Shown here: positions 18,163-26,683 of the stretch, one piece after another
Numbering within the stretch: the first letter of the stretch is position 1
Layout of the letters: every line of letters begins with the position of its first letter
Translations under genes and position numbers: made by a program
Origin: Dehalococcoidales bacterium
GTDB taxonomy: Bacteria; Chloroflexota; Dehalococcoidia; Dehalococcoidales; GCA-2688105
Assembly (NCBI GenBank): GCA_002688105.1
Contig: NZBQ01000002.1
Location: 117,393-150,583 of the forward strand
Direction of reading: 5' to 3'
DNA: 33,191 nucleotides
The notes under the pieces: model-generated
Seen by the model: only the letters and a program-made list of their open reading frames with translations
What the model was told of the DNA's origin: nothing
Databases searched by the model: none

Positions 18163-20733
18163 GTGATTCCCATTAAATTATCACTGCGCAATTTTATGTG
18201 CTACCGGGATAATGTGCCCCCCCTCCTTTTTGACGGCATCCACACTGCCTGTATCTCCGGTGATAACGGCAGCGGCAAGTCAGCCCTGATTGACGCTATG
18301 ACCTGGGCGCTGTGGGGACGGACCCGGGCTAAGAGCGACGACGACCTCGTTTACTCCGATCAAGCTGAAATGGAGGTAGAGTTTGACTTCACCGTAGGCG
18401 AGCAGCCGTACCGCATCATACGCAAGCACTCCAGACCCAGACGACGAGGCCGCTCCGGGCAGAGCAGCCTTGACCTGCTCATAGGCTCCGATGACAGCTT
18501 TAAAGTAATTTCTGGCGATAGAATAACTCAGACGCAACAAAAAATCTTTGATATTCTGCACATGGATTACGATACCTTTACCAATAGCGCCCTGCTGCGG
18601 CAAGGTCATGCTGACGAATTCACCATCAAGCGCCCCGTCGAGCGTAAAGAGGTGCTGGCTTATATTCTGGGACTATCCTTCTATGATGAACTGGAAGGAC
18701 AAGCCAGAGAGTTAGCCAAGCTGCAGGACACGGAAAAAACACAACTGGAGAGCGCTATCAAAGAAATTAGCGATGAATTAGACCGGAAACCAGCCTACCA
18801 GACTGAGTTGGAACAATCCGAGGCTGAACTCTCACACATCGCAAAGGCAACTAAGGAGCAGGAAGTCGAGCTTAATCGGCTGCGACAGAAAAAGGAGTCA
18901 CTGGATAACAAGCAGGAGCAGTTAAACCAGATAGAGGAGCACATAACCGCCACCAGAAGAGAATTAGAGCGTCGTGACCATGAAGTGAAACAACTCCACT
19001 CCCGTATCAAAGAGTATGAAGAGGTAATAGCCCAGCGTACCAGTATAGAAGATGGCTACGCCCAACTAACCGAAGCCAGAAGACAAAACGATGAACTGAA
19101 CCAGAAGCTAGAGTTGCTGGTCAAATTAAGGGAAAGTAAGAACCAGTTAGAGAAGAGCATAGAGCAGGCACAGGCAGCGTTAATTACGGAACACAAACTA
19201 GCCCAAACCAGAATCACCGAGCTGGAAGCTAAAGCACAAAGACTACCCCAGCTTAGGAGTGAACTACAGCAAATAAGCGCTCAATTGCTAAAGCTGGCTG
19301 AGCAAGAAAAAACTCTAAACCAGAAAAGACAAAACTGCCAGGAACTACAGGCTCAAATCCGTTACCTGGAATCCAGCCAGACCCAGCTGGAACAGGAAAT
19401 AAAGGAGATAGAAGAAAAGCTCGACCTGCTGCTTGCCCAGCGTGGCGCCAAGTGTCCGCTATGTGAGACCGAGGTAGGCACGGAGGGCTTAAAGCTAATT
19501 GAGACCAAATATACCGCCGATAAAGAGAAAAGGTCTGATGCTATAAAGTCGAATCAGGTTGAGATAGCCCAAAAGAAAACCGAGCTGGAATCGCTGGCCA
19601 ATGAAATATCCCGGCTGGAAACCAGGCTGAACCAGGATAAAACCTCCACCCAGAGTAAAACCGGTAGTCTAAACCAGCAGATTACTGAAGCTGAAGAAGC
19701 CGATAATCGGTTAAACGAGGCAAGAAAAGGACTGACTGAAATTGAAGAGCGCATGGCCCGAAAGGACTTTGCCACTACCGAGCAATTAACGTTAAGGGAT
19801 ATTGAAGACGAATTAGTCAGGCTTGACTACGATTCCCAGCAATACGACGAGGTGCGCCAGCGCCGGCGCACTCTGGAACAATATGAAGAACCCAAGCGAA
19901 AGCTGGAAGAAGCCGACCGGCTTATCAACCAGGAAAAGGAGTCAGCTTCCCGAGCCGAAGAGGCAGCGCAGGAGCTGCGCCACCGTCTGGAGGTTGACGA
20001 ACCAAAAAAACAAAGCCTGAGTCAGGAACTCAATTTACTGCCTCAGTTGGTCAGCGATTTAACCCGGGCGGAAACTAAAAACCAGGAGCTAACCGCCAAA
20101 CAACGCCAATCCCAAGAGATAATGTGGAGTATCAAGACAAATCTCCAGCGCTGTTCGGAAAAGGAGATAAAAAAACAGGAAAAGGGGAAACTGCTGGTCA
20201 AAGCGTCAAAGGAGGAGAAGATATATAAAGACCTGGCTCAAGCTTTCGGCAAAAAGGGAATACAAGCCCTGCTCATTGAAATAACCCTCCCCGAAATTGA
20301 AGTTGAAGCTAATAAACTATTGGGACGAATGACCGATAATAGAATGCACCTGAAGATTGAGACGCAGCGGGAAACGAAAAAAGGGGATTTACTGGAAACC
20401 CTGGATATTAATATCTCTGACGAGCTGGGAATGCGAAATTATGAAATGTTTAGCGGTGGTGAAGCCTTCCGTATTAACTTTGCCATTCGTATTGCCCTTT
20501 CCAGGCTATTAGCCCGGCGAGCCGGAGCGCCACTCCCTACGCTCATTATTGATGAAGGCTTCGGCACGCAGGATAGCATCGGCGTTGAAAAACTCAAAGA
20601 GGCGATAAACTCCATTCAGGACGACTTTGACAAGATACTGGTTATCACTCATATCGAGGAGCTTAGAGACGCTTTCCCCACCCACATTGATATTGTCAAA
20701 ACTGCTAACGGTTCAACGATTGAGGTAAGCTAA
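18163..20733 (+). CDS. sbcC: SbcC/Rad50-type SMC ATPase
   Basis: 856 residues. ATPase head halves lie at both ends: Walker A GDNGSGKS (33-40) in the N-terminus, and the ABC signature FSGGEAF (about 763-769) and Walker B TLIIDEGFG (about 793-801) in the C-terminus, then the VITHIEEL switch. The centre (about 180-700) is coiled coil, broken by a zinc-hook motif CPLC at 431-434. SbcC/Rad50 pairs with the nuclease SbcD/Mre11 to process hairpins and breaks, but no sbcD gene is in this window, which is unusual because the two are generally adjacent. The start is GTG behind TAGGAG. Downstream, the HD-domain gene is convergent 5 bp away. Confidence 0.92.
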   Translation: MIPIKLSLRNFMCYRDNVPPLLFDGIHTACISGDNGSGKSALIDAMTWALWGRTRAKSDDDLVYSDQAEMEVEFDFTVGEQPYRIIRKHSRPRRRGRSGQSSLDLLIGSDDSFKVISGDRITQTQQKIFDILHMDYDTFTNSALLRQGHADEFTIKRPVERKEVLAYILGLSFYDELEGQARELAKLQDTEKTQLESAIKEISDELDRKPAYQTELEQSEAELSHIAKATKEQEVELNRLRQKKESLDNKQEQLNQIEEHITATRRELERRDHEVKQLHSRIKEYEEVIAQRTSIEDGYAQLTEARRQNDELNQKLELLVKLRESKNQLEKSIEQAQAALITEHKLAQTRITELEAKAQRLPQLRSELQQISAQLLKLAEQEKTLNQKRQNCQELQAQIRYLESSQTQLEQEIKEIEEKLDLLLAQRGAKCPLCETEVGTEGLKLIETKYTADKEKRSDAIKSNQVEIAQKKTELESLANEISRLETRLNQDKTSTQSKTGSLNQQITEAEEADNRLNEARKGLTEIEERMARKDFATTEQLTLRDIEDELVRLDYDSQQYDEVRQRRRTLEQYEEPKRKLEEADRLINQEKESASRAEEAAQELRHRLEVDEPKKQSLSQELNLLPQLVSDLTRAETKNQELTAKQRQSQEIMWSIKTNLQRCSEKEIKKQEKGKLLVKASKEEKIYKDLAQAFGKKGIQALLIEITLPEIEVEANKLLGRMTDNRMHLKIETQRETKKGDLLETLDINISDELGMRNYEMFSGGEAFRINFAIRIALSRLLARRAGAPLPTLIIDEGFGTQDSIGVEKLKEAINSIQDDFDKILVITHIEELRDAFPTHIDIVKTANGSTIEVS

Positions 20734-20738
20734 CTATG

Positions 20739-21290
20739 TTATAACCCCAGGGCAACGGCAATCTTCTTCATTGCTGACAGCCCCAGTTCCATAAACTCAT
20801 TTAGTTCAATGCCAAGTTCACTACACCGGGCAATGTGCTCTCTATTTACCCCGGCGGCAAAGCCATTCTCCTTGAACTTTTTAATTACCGACTTGGCTTC
20901 AAGACCAGCCAATTTTTTATCGGGACGAACCAGAGCCGCCGCAGTAATTAAGCCAGTTAGTGGGTCAACACAACATAGCGCCTTATCCAGCTTTGTCTCC
21001 AGGGGAATGCCATGAGCTTCATTATGACATAAGACAGCGTGACCCATCGCTTCACTGGCTCCCAGCTCCCTGGCCAGGTCAGCCCCCAACTTACTATGCT
21101 GGCTCATATCTCCCCCGATAAGCTCCATATCAATATCATGCATGAGCCCGGTAAGCCCCCACTCCTCCTCCTCCTCACCCAGTCGCTTGGCTAGTGTCCG
21201 CATAATAGCCTCAGTAGCTAGCATGTGCTTAATCAGGTTTCCGTTCTCCACATTAGCTTTGACGGAGTCAAGTACTTCTTTCCGTGTCAT
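20739..21290 (-). CDS. HD-domain phosphohydrolase-like protein
   Basis: 183 residues. An HD superfamily domain with H22 (LIKHMLATEAIMRTLA), HD at 51-52 (GLMHDIDMELIGGD), further His in MSQHSKLGADLA and VLCHNEAHG, and an Asp in CCVDPLTGLITAAAL. Such proteins are metal-dependent phosphohydrolases; the substrate is unknown. Similar stand-alone HD proteins are common in anaerobes. The ATG at 21290 follows AAGGAGGAACAA and is preferred to the upstream ATG-like start at 21329. It is convergent with the sbcC gene, with 5 bp between stops. Confidence 0.83.
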   Translation of the reverse strand: MTRKEVLDSVKANVENGNLIKHMLATEAIMRTLAKRLGEEEEEWGLTGLMHDIDMELIGGDMSQHSKLGADLARELGASEAMGHAVLCHNEAHGIPLETKLDKALCCVDPLTGLITAAALVRPDKKLAGLEAKSVIKKFKENGFAAGVNREHIARCSELGIELNEFMELGLSAMKKIAVALGL

Positions 21291-21379
21291 TTGTTCCTCC
21301 TTGGCTAATAGTCGGTCTTGATAAGGCACTTAATATAATACCTATAACACTCATGGCTATACAAGTCAAGAAAGTCGGC

Positions 21380-21696
21380 TTATAACTGCCAAACAGCATT
21401 AATCTGTGACATCAACAAATAGCCTAAACCAAAAAAGACACAACAGGCTACCATAGTCATCCTGGGACCAAACCTATCGCCCAGTCTCCCCACAATAATG
21501 CTAGTCAAGCCCAGTATGAGAAAAACCGATGATTGAGCACCAGAAATCGTTGCCCTTGTCCAGCCAAACTCATCTAACAACGGATTGAAAAAACGCCAAA
21601 GGTAATGTATGTACCCCAGGCTATCAGCTGGATAATAAAACCAGCCAAAACTATGATATAGCCGTAAAAGAACTTAGGCCTCTTATCTTCAGTCAA
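21380..21696 (-). pseudogene. Decayed MFS transporter gene (5' fragment, frameshifted)
   Basis: The minus strand encodes an N-terminal piece of a major facilitator transporter. The first part (from about 21696) reads TEDKRPKFFYGYIIVLAGF and then WGTYITFGVF. After a run of six T (21588-21593 as A on the plus strand) the frame shifts; in the other frame it goes on NPLLDEFGWTRATISGAQSS, then GRLGDRFGPRMTM, the conserved loop 2-3 motif, and stops at AVWQL. One missing T would restore the frame. About 100 residues of an expected ~400 are left, so the gene is both frameshifted and truncated. The DEFGWTRATIS motif resembles monocarboxylate/OFA-type MFS proteins. Confidence 0.8.
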
Positions 21697-21832
21697 GTAT
21701 AGACCCCTGTTTAATAGCAATATGACTTCCTGACTTATCCTTCATCTCTACCCTCAAAAATAAAGGGGGACAACTATGAATCCCCCCGTAAATGCCGGCT
21801 GCCAAACTGGAAGGACATTAAGCAGCGAGCCG

Positions 21833-24688
21833 TCAATTAGTTAACGAATACTCAATATTCTTAGCTAACACCCTGCCTAAATACTGCCCGGTGGCTGAGG
21901 ACTTCTCTTCAGCTATTGCCTCAGGCGTCCCTCTAGCCACAATGTAGCCACCCCGGTCACCGGCGCCAGGTCCAAGGTCAATAATCCAGTCAACATTCTT
22001 AATCACATCCAGGTGATGCTCAATAATCACTACCGTATTACCACCATCAACCAGACGCTGCAATACCCGTAGCAGTGCCGCCACATCCTCAAAAGAGAGC
22101 CCTGTGGTCGGCTCATCAAGAATATATAATGTCCGGCCCGTAGACCGCCGCGACAGCTCGGTAGACAGCTTTACCCGCTGTGCCTCACCACCAGAAAGAG
22201 TAGGTGCCGGCTGACCCAATCGAATATAGCCCAGCCCCACATCATGTAAGGTCTGCAGCTTTCTCTTCACCTTGGGGAAATGCTCAAAGAAAGCCAGCGC
22301 CTGCTCCACCGTCATATCCAATATCTCAGCTATGTTCCTACCCTTAAATTTAATTTCCAGAGCCTCACGGTTATAACGTTTCCCCTGGCATACCTCACAG
22401 GGAACGGTGACATCGGGTAAAAACTGCATCTCAATCTGAGTAAACCCCTCCCCGCCGCAGGCTTCACAGCGCCCACCCTTAACATTAAACGAAAAACGAC
22501 CGGGAGCATAGCCTCTCATCCGAGCCTCAGGGACAGTGGCAAAAAGTTCACGAATCAGGGTAAAGGTTCCGGTATAGGTGGCTGGATTGCTACGAGGGGT
22601 ACGCCCGATAGGCGACTGGTCAATATTGACTACCTTATCAATATTCTCAATACCGACGATTTCATCACAATCGCCCGCCTTTTCCCGCGACAGATACAGT
22701 ATCTGTGCCAGTTTTTTATACAAAATATCATCAATAAGAGTGCTCTTACCGCTACCGGAGACCCCGGTGATACCAACAAACTCGCCCAGGGGAATATGGA
22801 CATCTATATTCTTCAGGTTGTTCTGCCTGGCACCCTTTATTGTTATCTCCTCGCCTGAGCCAGGCCGACGCTTCGATGGTAAAGGAATCTGCTTAACACC
22901 ACTAAGATACTGACCGGTTATTGACTTCGGGCACTCCATAATATCAGCCATAGTTCCGGTAGCCACAATTTTGCCCCCATGTTCCCCCGCCCCGGGTCCC
23001 ATATCAATAATATGATCAGCCGCCCGCATCATCGCCTCATCATGCTCCACCACCAATATGGTATTACCCAGATCCCTCAGCCGCTTTAGGGTCTCAATCA
23101 AACGAAAGCCATCGGCGGGGTGCAAACCAACGGTTGGTTCATCACAAATGTAAAGCACCCCCATAAGTCCACTGCCAATCTGGGTTGCCAGACGAATACG
23201 CTGCGCCTCACCACCACTCAGGGTTGCCGAAGCTCGGTCAATGGTAAGATAGTCCAGACCTATATCCTTGAGAAAACCAAGGCGGGCCTCAATCTCCTTG
23301 ATAATCTGGTGGGCTATCATCTGCTCACGTTCACTAAGTATCGCCTTCTTCCCACCACTGAGAGTAGCCACCCACTTCAATACTTGAGTAACCGACATTG
23401 AGCTAACCTCAATGATATTTTTGCCACCGATGGTTACGGCTAAAGACTCCGGCTTAAGCCTCTTGCCCTGGCAAACGGGACACTCCCGGGATACCATATA
23501 ACGTCCAATATCAGCCCGGGAGTGTTCGGACTCCGTATCCCGGTAGAGTCGCTCCATGCGGGGAATAACCCCTTCAAAATCGTAATAATATTCTCTAATT
23601 CTTCCGAAGCGGTTCCGATACCGGTAGGGTTCACTCCCATCCCCATAAAGTATAAGCCTGAGATGTTGCTCACTCAGTCCTTTTACCGGGGTACGCAGGG
23701 CAAAACCGTGACGTTGCGCCAAGGACTCAAGCTGATCGAAGTACCAGGATTGCCATTGCCAGGGACGGATAGCCCCTTCAGCGATGGAAAGTTCCTTATT
23801 GGGGATAACCAGCTCAGGGTCTATCTCCAGCTTAACCCCCAAGCCGGTGCAGGCTGGACAGGCACCGTGAGGGCTGTTAAAGCTAAAGGTTCTGGGGGCA
23901 ATCTCGCCCAGGCTAATCCCACAGTGCACACAGGCAAAGTGTTCCGAGAACAGTAACTCCTCACCATCAGCAATAGATACCAGCACCACCCCCACCCCAA
24001 GCTTGAGAGCCGTCTCTACCGAATCGGCAATGCGGCTCTGGCTTCCGCTCTGCCCGATTACCAATCTGTCCACCACCGCCTCAATGGAGTGCTTCTTATT
24101 CTTATCCAGTTGAATTTCCTCAGACAGGTCATAGATATGCCCGTCAACCATAACTCTGACATAGCCTGCCTGGCGCAAATCATCAAACACCGCCTGATAC
24201 TCACCCTTACGGTCTCTAATCAGTGGTGCCAGAATCATGATGCGGCTATTTCCCGGGAGATTTTGAATGGTATCAACAATTTGCTGGACTGTCTGGGTAG
24301 CAATCTCTCGTCCACACCTGGGGCAATGAGGATGACCCACCCGGGCAAAAAGCAGACGCAGATAATCATAAATTTCGGTTACCGTCCCCACGGTAGACCG
24401 TGGATTACGACTCGGCCCCCTCTGGTCAATAGAAATGGCGGGACTTAATCCTTCAATATAGTCAACATCGGGTTTTTCCATCCTGCCCAGAAACTGACGA
24501 GCATAAGCCGATAGAGATTCTACATAGCGGCGTTGTCCCTCAGCGTAGATGGTATCAAATGCCAGCGAACTCTTACCTGAGCCAGAGACACCAGTGATAA
24601 CTACCAATTTATCCCGGGGGATAACTACATCTATATTTTTGAGGTTATGCTCTCTAGCTCCTTTGACAACTATGGCATCTAACGGCAT
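21833..24688 (-). CDS. uvrA: Excinuclease ABC subunit A
   Basis: 951 residues, normal for UvrA, the damage-sensing ATPase of nucleotide excision repair. First ATPase: Walker A GVSGSGKS (33-40), zinc pair CPRCG near residue 120, signature [19 protein letters not shown]. Second ATPase: [17 protein letters not shown], the second zinc finger (CEACGGEGF...[10 protein letters not shown]), signature [18 protein letters not shown], Walker [13 protein letters not shown]. The frame runs to 24880, but the ATG at 24688 after GGGAGGAAGAT starts with [20 protein letters not shown], the family N-terminus. The gene appears complete and stands alone; uvrB and uvrC are not in the window. Confidence 0.98.
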   Translation of the reverse strand: MPLDAIVVKGAREHNLKNIDVVIPRDKLVVITGVSGSGKSSLAFDTIYAEGQRRYVESLSAYARQFLGRMEKPDVDYIEGLSPAISIDQRGPSRNPRSTVGTVTEIYDYLRLLFARVGHPHCPRCGREIATQTVQQIVDTIQNLPGNSRIMILAPLIRDRKGEYQAVFDDLRQAGYVRVMVDGHIYDLSEEIQLDKNKKHSIEAVVDRLVIGQSGSQSRIADSVETALKLGVGVVLVSIADGEELLFSEHFACVHCGISLGEIAPRTFSFNSPHGACPACTGLGVKLEIDPELVIPNKELSIAEGAIRPWQWQSWYFDQLESLAQRHGFALRTPVKGLSEQHLRLILYGDGSEPYRYRNRFGRIREYYYDFEGVIPRMERLYRDTESEHSRADIGRYMVSRECPVCQGKRLKPESLAVTIGGKNIIEVSSMSVTQVLKWVATLSGGKKAILSEREQMIAHQIIKEIEARLGFLKDIGLDYLTIDRASATLSGGEAQRIRLATQIGSGLMGVLYICDEPTVGLHPADGFRLIETLKRLRDLGNTILVVEHDEAMMRAADHIIDMGPGAGEHGGKIVATGTMADIMECPKSITGQYLSGVKQIPLPSKRRPGSGEEITIKGARQNNLKNIDVHIPLGEFVGITGVSGSGKSTLIDDILYKKLAQILYLSREKAGDCDEIVGIENIDKVVNIDQSPIGRTPRSNPATYTGTFTLIRELFATVPEARMRGYAPGRFSFNVKGGRCEACGGEGFTQIEMQFLPDVTVPCEVCQGKRYNREALEIKFKGRNIAEILDMTVEQALAFFEHFPKVKRKLQTLHDVGLGYIRLGQPAPTLSGGEAQRVKLSTELSRRSTGRTLYILDEPTTGLSFEDVAALLRVLQRLVDGGNTVVIIEHHLDVIKNVDWIIDLGPGAGDRGGYIVARGTPEAIAEEKSSATGQYLGRVLAKNIEYSLTN

Positions 24689-24759
24689 ATCTTCCTCCCG
24701 TCTAAAATTTATTGTAGCACTAGAGCTATGAGGGCAACAAGCACCACCCCACCTCCAGA

Positions 24760-24786
24760 TTGACACAGTCGACAAAGATGTTGACA
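24760..24786. repeat. Three TTGACA-like direct repeats upstream of uvrA
   Basis: TTGACA at 24760-24765, TCGACA at 24769-24774 and TTGACA at 24781-24786 (plus strand), spaced 9 and 12 bases. They lie about 75-100 bp before the uvrA ATG. They might be a regulator site, for example for the SOS repressor, but the binding sequence of LexA in this lineage is not known to me. Confidence 0.35.
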
Positions 24787-24875
24787 AACTATACGCCCTG
24801 TGGTAGATTAGGGCGAGAATGAGCAGGTGTAAGATAAAGAATGTTAGCTTACACTGCCCCCTACGGATTTTATTA

Positions 24876-24893
24876 CGCATATATTATTATGCG
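24876..24893. repeat. 18-bp palindrome in the uvrA upstream region
   Basis: CGCATA / TATTAT / TATGCG, perfect 6-base arms with a 6-base centre, in A/T-rich DNA. The symmetry suggests an operator. Confidence 0.4.
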
Positions 24894-24977
24894 GAGTAAA
24901 TAAGATATGCTGGGGGGCTTTAAAGTTAAGAAAACAGAGATAAAACTGATAACACATCCAAAGCAAAAAATTCAAGC

Positions 24978-25002
24978 AGAACCCTCCCAGCAGGAGGGTT
25001 CT
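24978..25002. terminator. Hairpin between uvrA and acyl-CoA synthetase promoters
   Basis: Perfect 10-base arms AGAACCCTCC (24978-24987) and GGAGGGTTCT (24993-25002) with a 5-base loop. On the plus strand only TAATTT follows; on the minus strand GCTTGAATTTTTT follows, so it may be a weak terminator of minus-strand transcripts or an attenuator ahead of the synthetase gene. Confidence 0.4.
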
Positions 25003-25066
25003 TAATTTACCGGAAACATAGAATAAAGCAAAACTGATATGACACTACTCATACTGAGGGTAAAAG

Positions 25067-26647
25067 ATGAATATATCTGAAATGCTGGCTAAAAATGCCA
25101 GGCTTTATCCTGATGATACCGCCCTTATCCAAATAAAACCCAGTGAGAATTTAAGGCAAGAAATCACCTGGAGGGAGTTTGACGAAAGAGCCAACCGTAT
25201 CGCCAATGCCCTGGTGGATAGAGGCATTAAGAAAGGGGATAAAGTCATCCACTGGATGCGGAATTCAACCAACTGGCTTGAGGCTTACTTCGGCATTATT
25301 AGAACCGGGGCTTGGGCAGTGCCCCTCAACTATCGTTTCACCGGTAGAGACCTTAAATATTGCGCCGATATAGCCGAAGCCAAAGTAATGATTTTAGGCG
25401 AAGATTTGATCGAGAGTGTCGAGACGGTTCGCTCCCAGCTACTCACCATTGAAAAGTATATCCTGGCTGGTCAGGGCACACCTGAAGATATGGAGGGCTT
25501 TGAAGAGGTTATAGACAAATCCTCAGCCAAACCCCCAGAGATAAAGCTTAATGATGAAGATGAGTGCGGTCTCTACTTCACTTCAGGCACCACCGGGGCA
25601 GCCAAGCCGATATTGCTTACCCATAAGAATATGGAGGTAGCGGCCATAACGGAAAAAGCGCACCATTATCAAGAACGTGGTGATAATTTTGTACTTATAC
25701 CTCCCCTGTATCACGCCGGAGCCAAGATGCACTGGTTTGGCAGCCTGATGGTAGGTGGACGGACTACATTGCTAACCGAAATCGATCCCCAGTATATATT
25801 TGAGGTTATTGATAAGGAGATGGGAACCATAGTATGGCTGCTGGTGCCCTGGGCCCTGGACATTATCAAAGCCATGGATAAGGGAGAACTTAAAAAGGAA
25901 GACTATGACTTGAGCCACTGGCGCCTAATGCACATCGGAGCCCAACCGGTGCCCCCTAGCCTGGTCAGGCGGTGGAAGGAATACTTCCCCGATATGCAGT
26001 ATGATACTAACTACGGACTGAGTGAGGCTGCCGGACCCGGCTGCGTTCACCTGGGTATAGGGAATGAAAGGAAAATCGGGTCAATTGGTAAAGCCGGGTT
26101 TGGCTGGAAAACACGCATCGTCAATAAGAAGGGCGAGAATGTCCCCCAGGGAGAAGTCGGCGAGCTGCTGGTCAAGGGTGACGGTGTGATGAAGCAATAC
26201 TATATGAATCCAGAGAAAACGGCCGAAACCATAAAAGACGGCTGGCTGTATACCGGCGACCTGGTTAGAGAGGAAGATGAAGGATTTATCTATATTGCTG
26301 GTAGAAAGAAGGACGTCATCATTAGCGGAGGAGAGAATATCTACCCCATAGAAGTAGAGGAAATTCTCCAGAGCCACCCCGAAATCTACGATGTGGCAGT
26401 AATTGGGCTTCCCGATGAAAGACTGGTAGAAACAATTGCTGCCGTCATTGAAGTTAAGCCGGGAAAGAATCTCACCAGAAAAGAGGTAAACGAGTTCTGT
26501 GAACAGAATTTACCCAGATACAAGCGACCAAGGCATGTCATCTTTGATAAGGTGCTAAGAAATACCACCGGTAAAATAGAAAAACCCAAGATGAGACAAA
26601 AATACGCCGATTTCAAAAATAACCTGAAAAACTTTAAAACACGCTAA
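25067..26647 (+). CDS. AMP-forming acyl-CoA synthetase (acyl/aryl acid:CoA ligase)
   Basis: 526 residues of the adenylate-forming ligase family: acid + ATP + CoA gives acyl-CoA + AMP + PPi. The AMP-binding P-loop-like motif is FTSGTTGAAK (171-180), with AAKPI instead of the common PKG. Other blocks are YGLSEAAGPG, GDGVMKQYYMNPEKTAE, LYTGDLVREEDEGFIYIAGR, KDVIISGGENIYPIEVEE, and the catalytic Lys region TTGKIEKPKMR near the C-terminus. The substrate cannot be read from sequence. The gene is 36 bp before iorA in the same direction, so it probably works with that enzyme on aryl- or branched acyl-CoA. Start supported by GAGGGTAAAAG. Confidence 0.92.
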   Translation: MNISEMLAKNARLYPDDTALIQIKPSENLRQEITWREFDERANRIANALVDRGIKKGDKVIHWMRNSTNWLEAYFGIIRTGAWAVPLNYRFTGRDLKYCADIAEAKVMILGEDLIESVETVRSQLLTIEKYILAGQGTPEDMEGFEEVIDKSSAKPPEIKLNDEDECGLYFTSGTTGAAKPILLTHKNMEVAAITEKAHHYQERGDNFVLIPPLYHAGAKMHWFGSLMVGGRTTLLTEIDPQYIFEVIDKEMGTIVWLLVPWALDIIKAMDKGELKKEDYDLSHWRLMHIGAQPVPPSLVRRWKEYFPDMQYDTNYGLSEAAGPGCVHLGIGNERKIGSIGKAGFGWKTRIVNKKGENVPQGEVGELLVKGDGVMKQYYMNPEKTAETIKDGWLYTGDLVREEDEGFIYIAGRKKDVIISGGENIYPIEVEEILQSHPEIYDVAVIGLPDERLVETIAAVIEVKPGKNLTRKEVNEFCEQNLPRYKRPRHVIFDKVLRNTTGKIEKPKMRQKYADFKNNLKNFKTR

Positions 26648-26683
26648 ATATAGAGATGGCGGTAAAGTTTAAGGAGAGCCAGA

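Larger units (their letters stand above)
24689..25066. other. Intergenic region upstream of uvrA and of the acyl-CoA synthetase
   Basis: 378 bp between divergent genes. On the minus strand a possible uvrA promoter is TTGTTG-N18-TACAAT, with TACAAT about 25 bp before the ATG. Three TTGACA/TCGACA repeats (24760-24786), a palindrome (24876-24893) and a hairpin (24978-25002) are listed separately. No gene was found. Confidence 0.6.

Noticed and set aside
23522-23956. 144-residue plus-strand frame within uvrA
   Set aside because: It is antisense to a fully supported uvrA, has no ribosome site and its composition is what the complement of uvrA produces.
24781-24809. Plus-strand promoter TTGACA-N17-TAGATT
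   Set aside because: The boxes look fair, but the nearest plus-strand gene starts about 260 bp further on, past a palindrome and a hairpin, so the match may be chance or part of the repeat cluster.
24689-24880. N-terminal extension of uvrA to 24880
   Set aside because: The extension lacks UvrA similarity and covers the likely promoter; the ATG at 24688 has a good ribosome site and begins with the family N-terminus.
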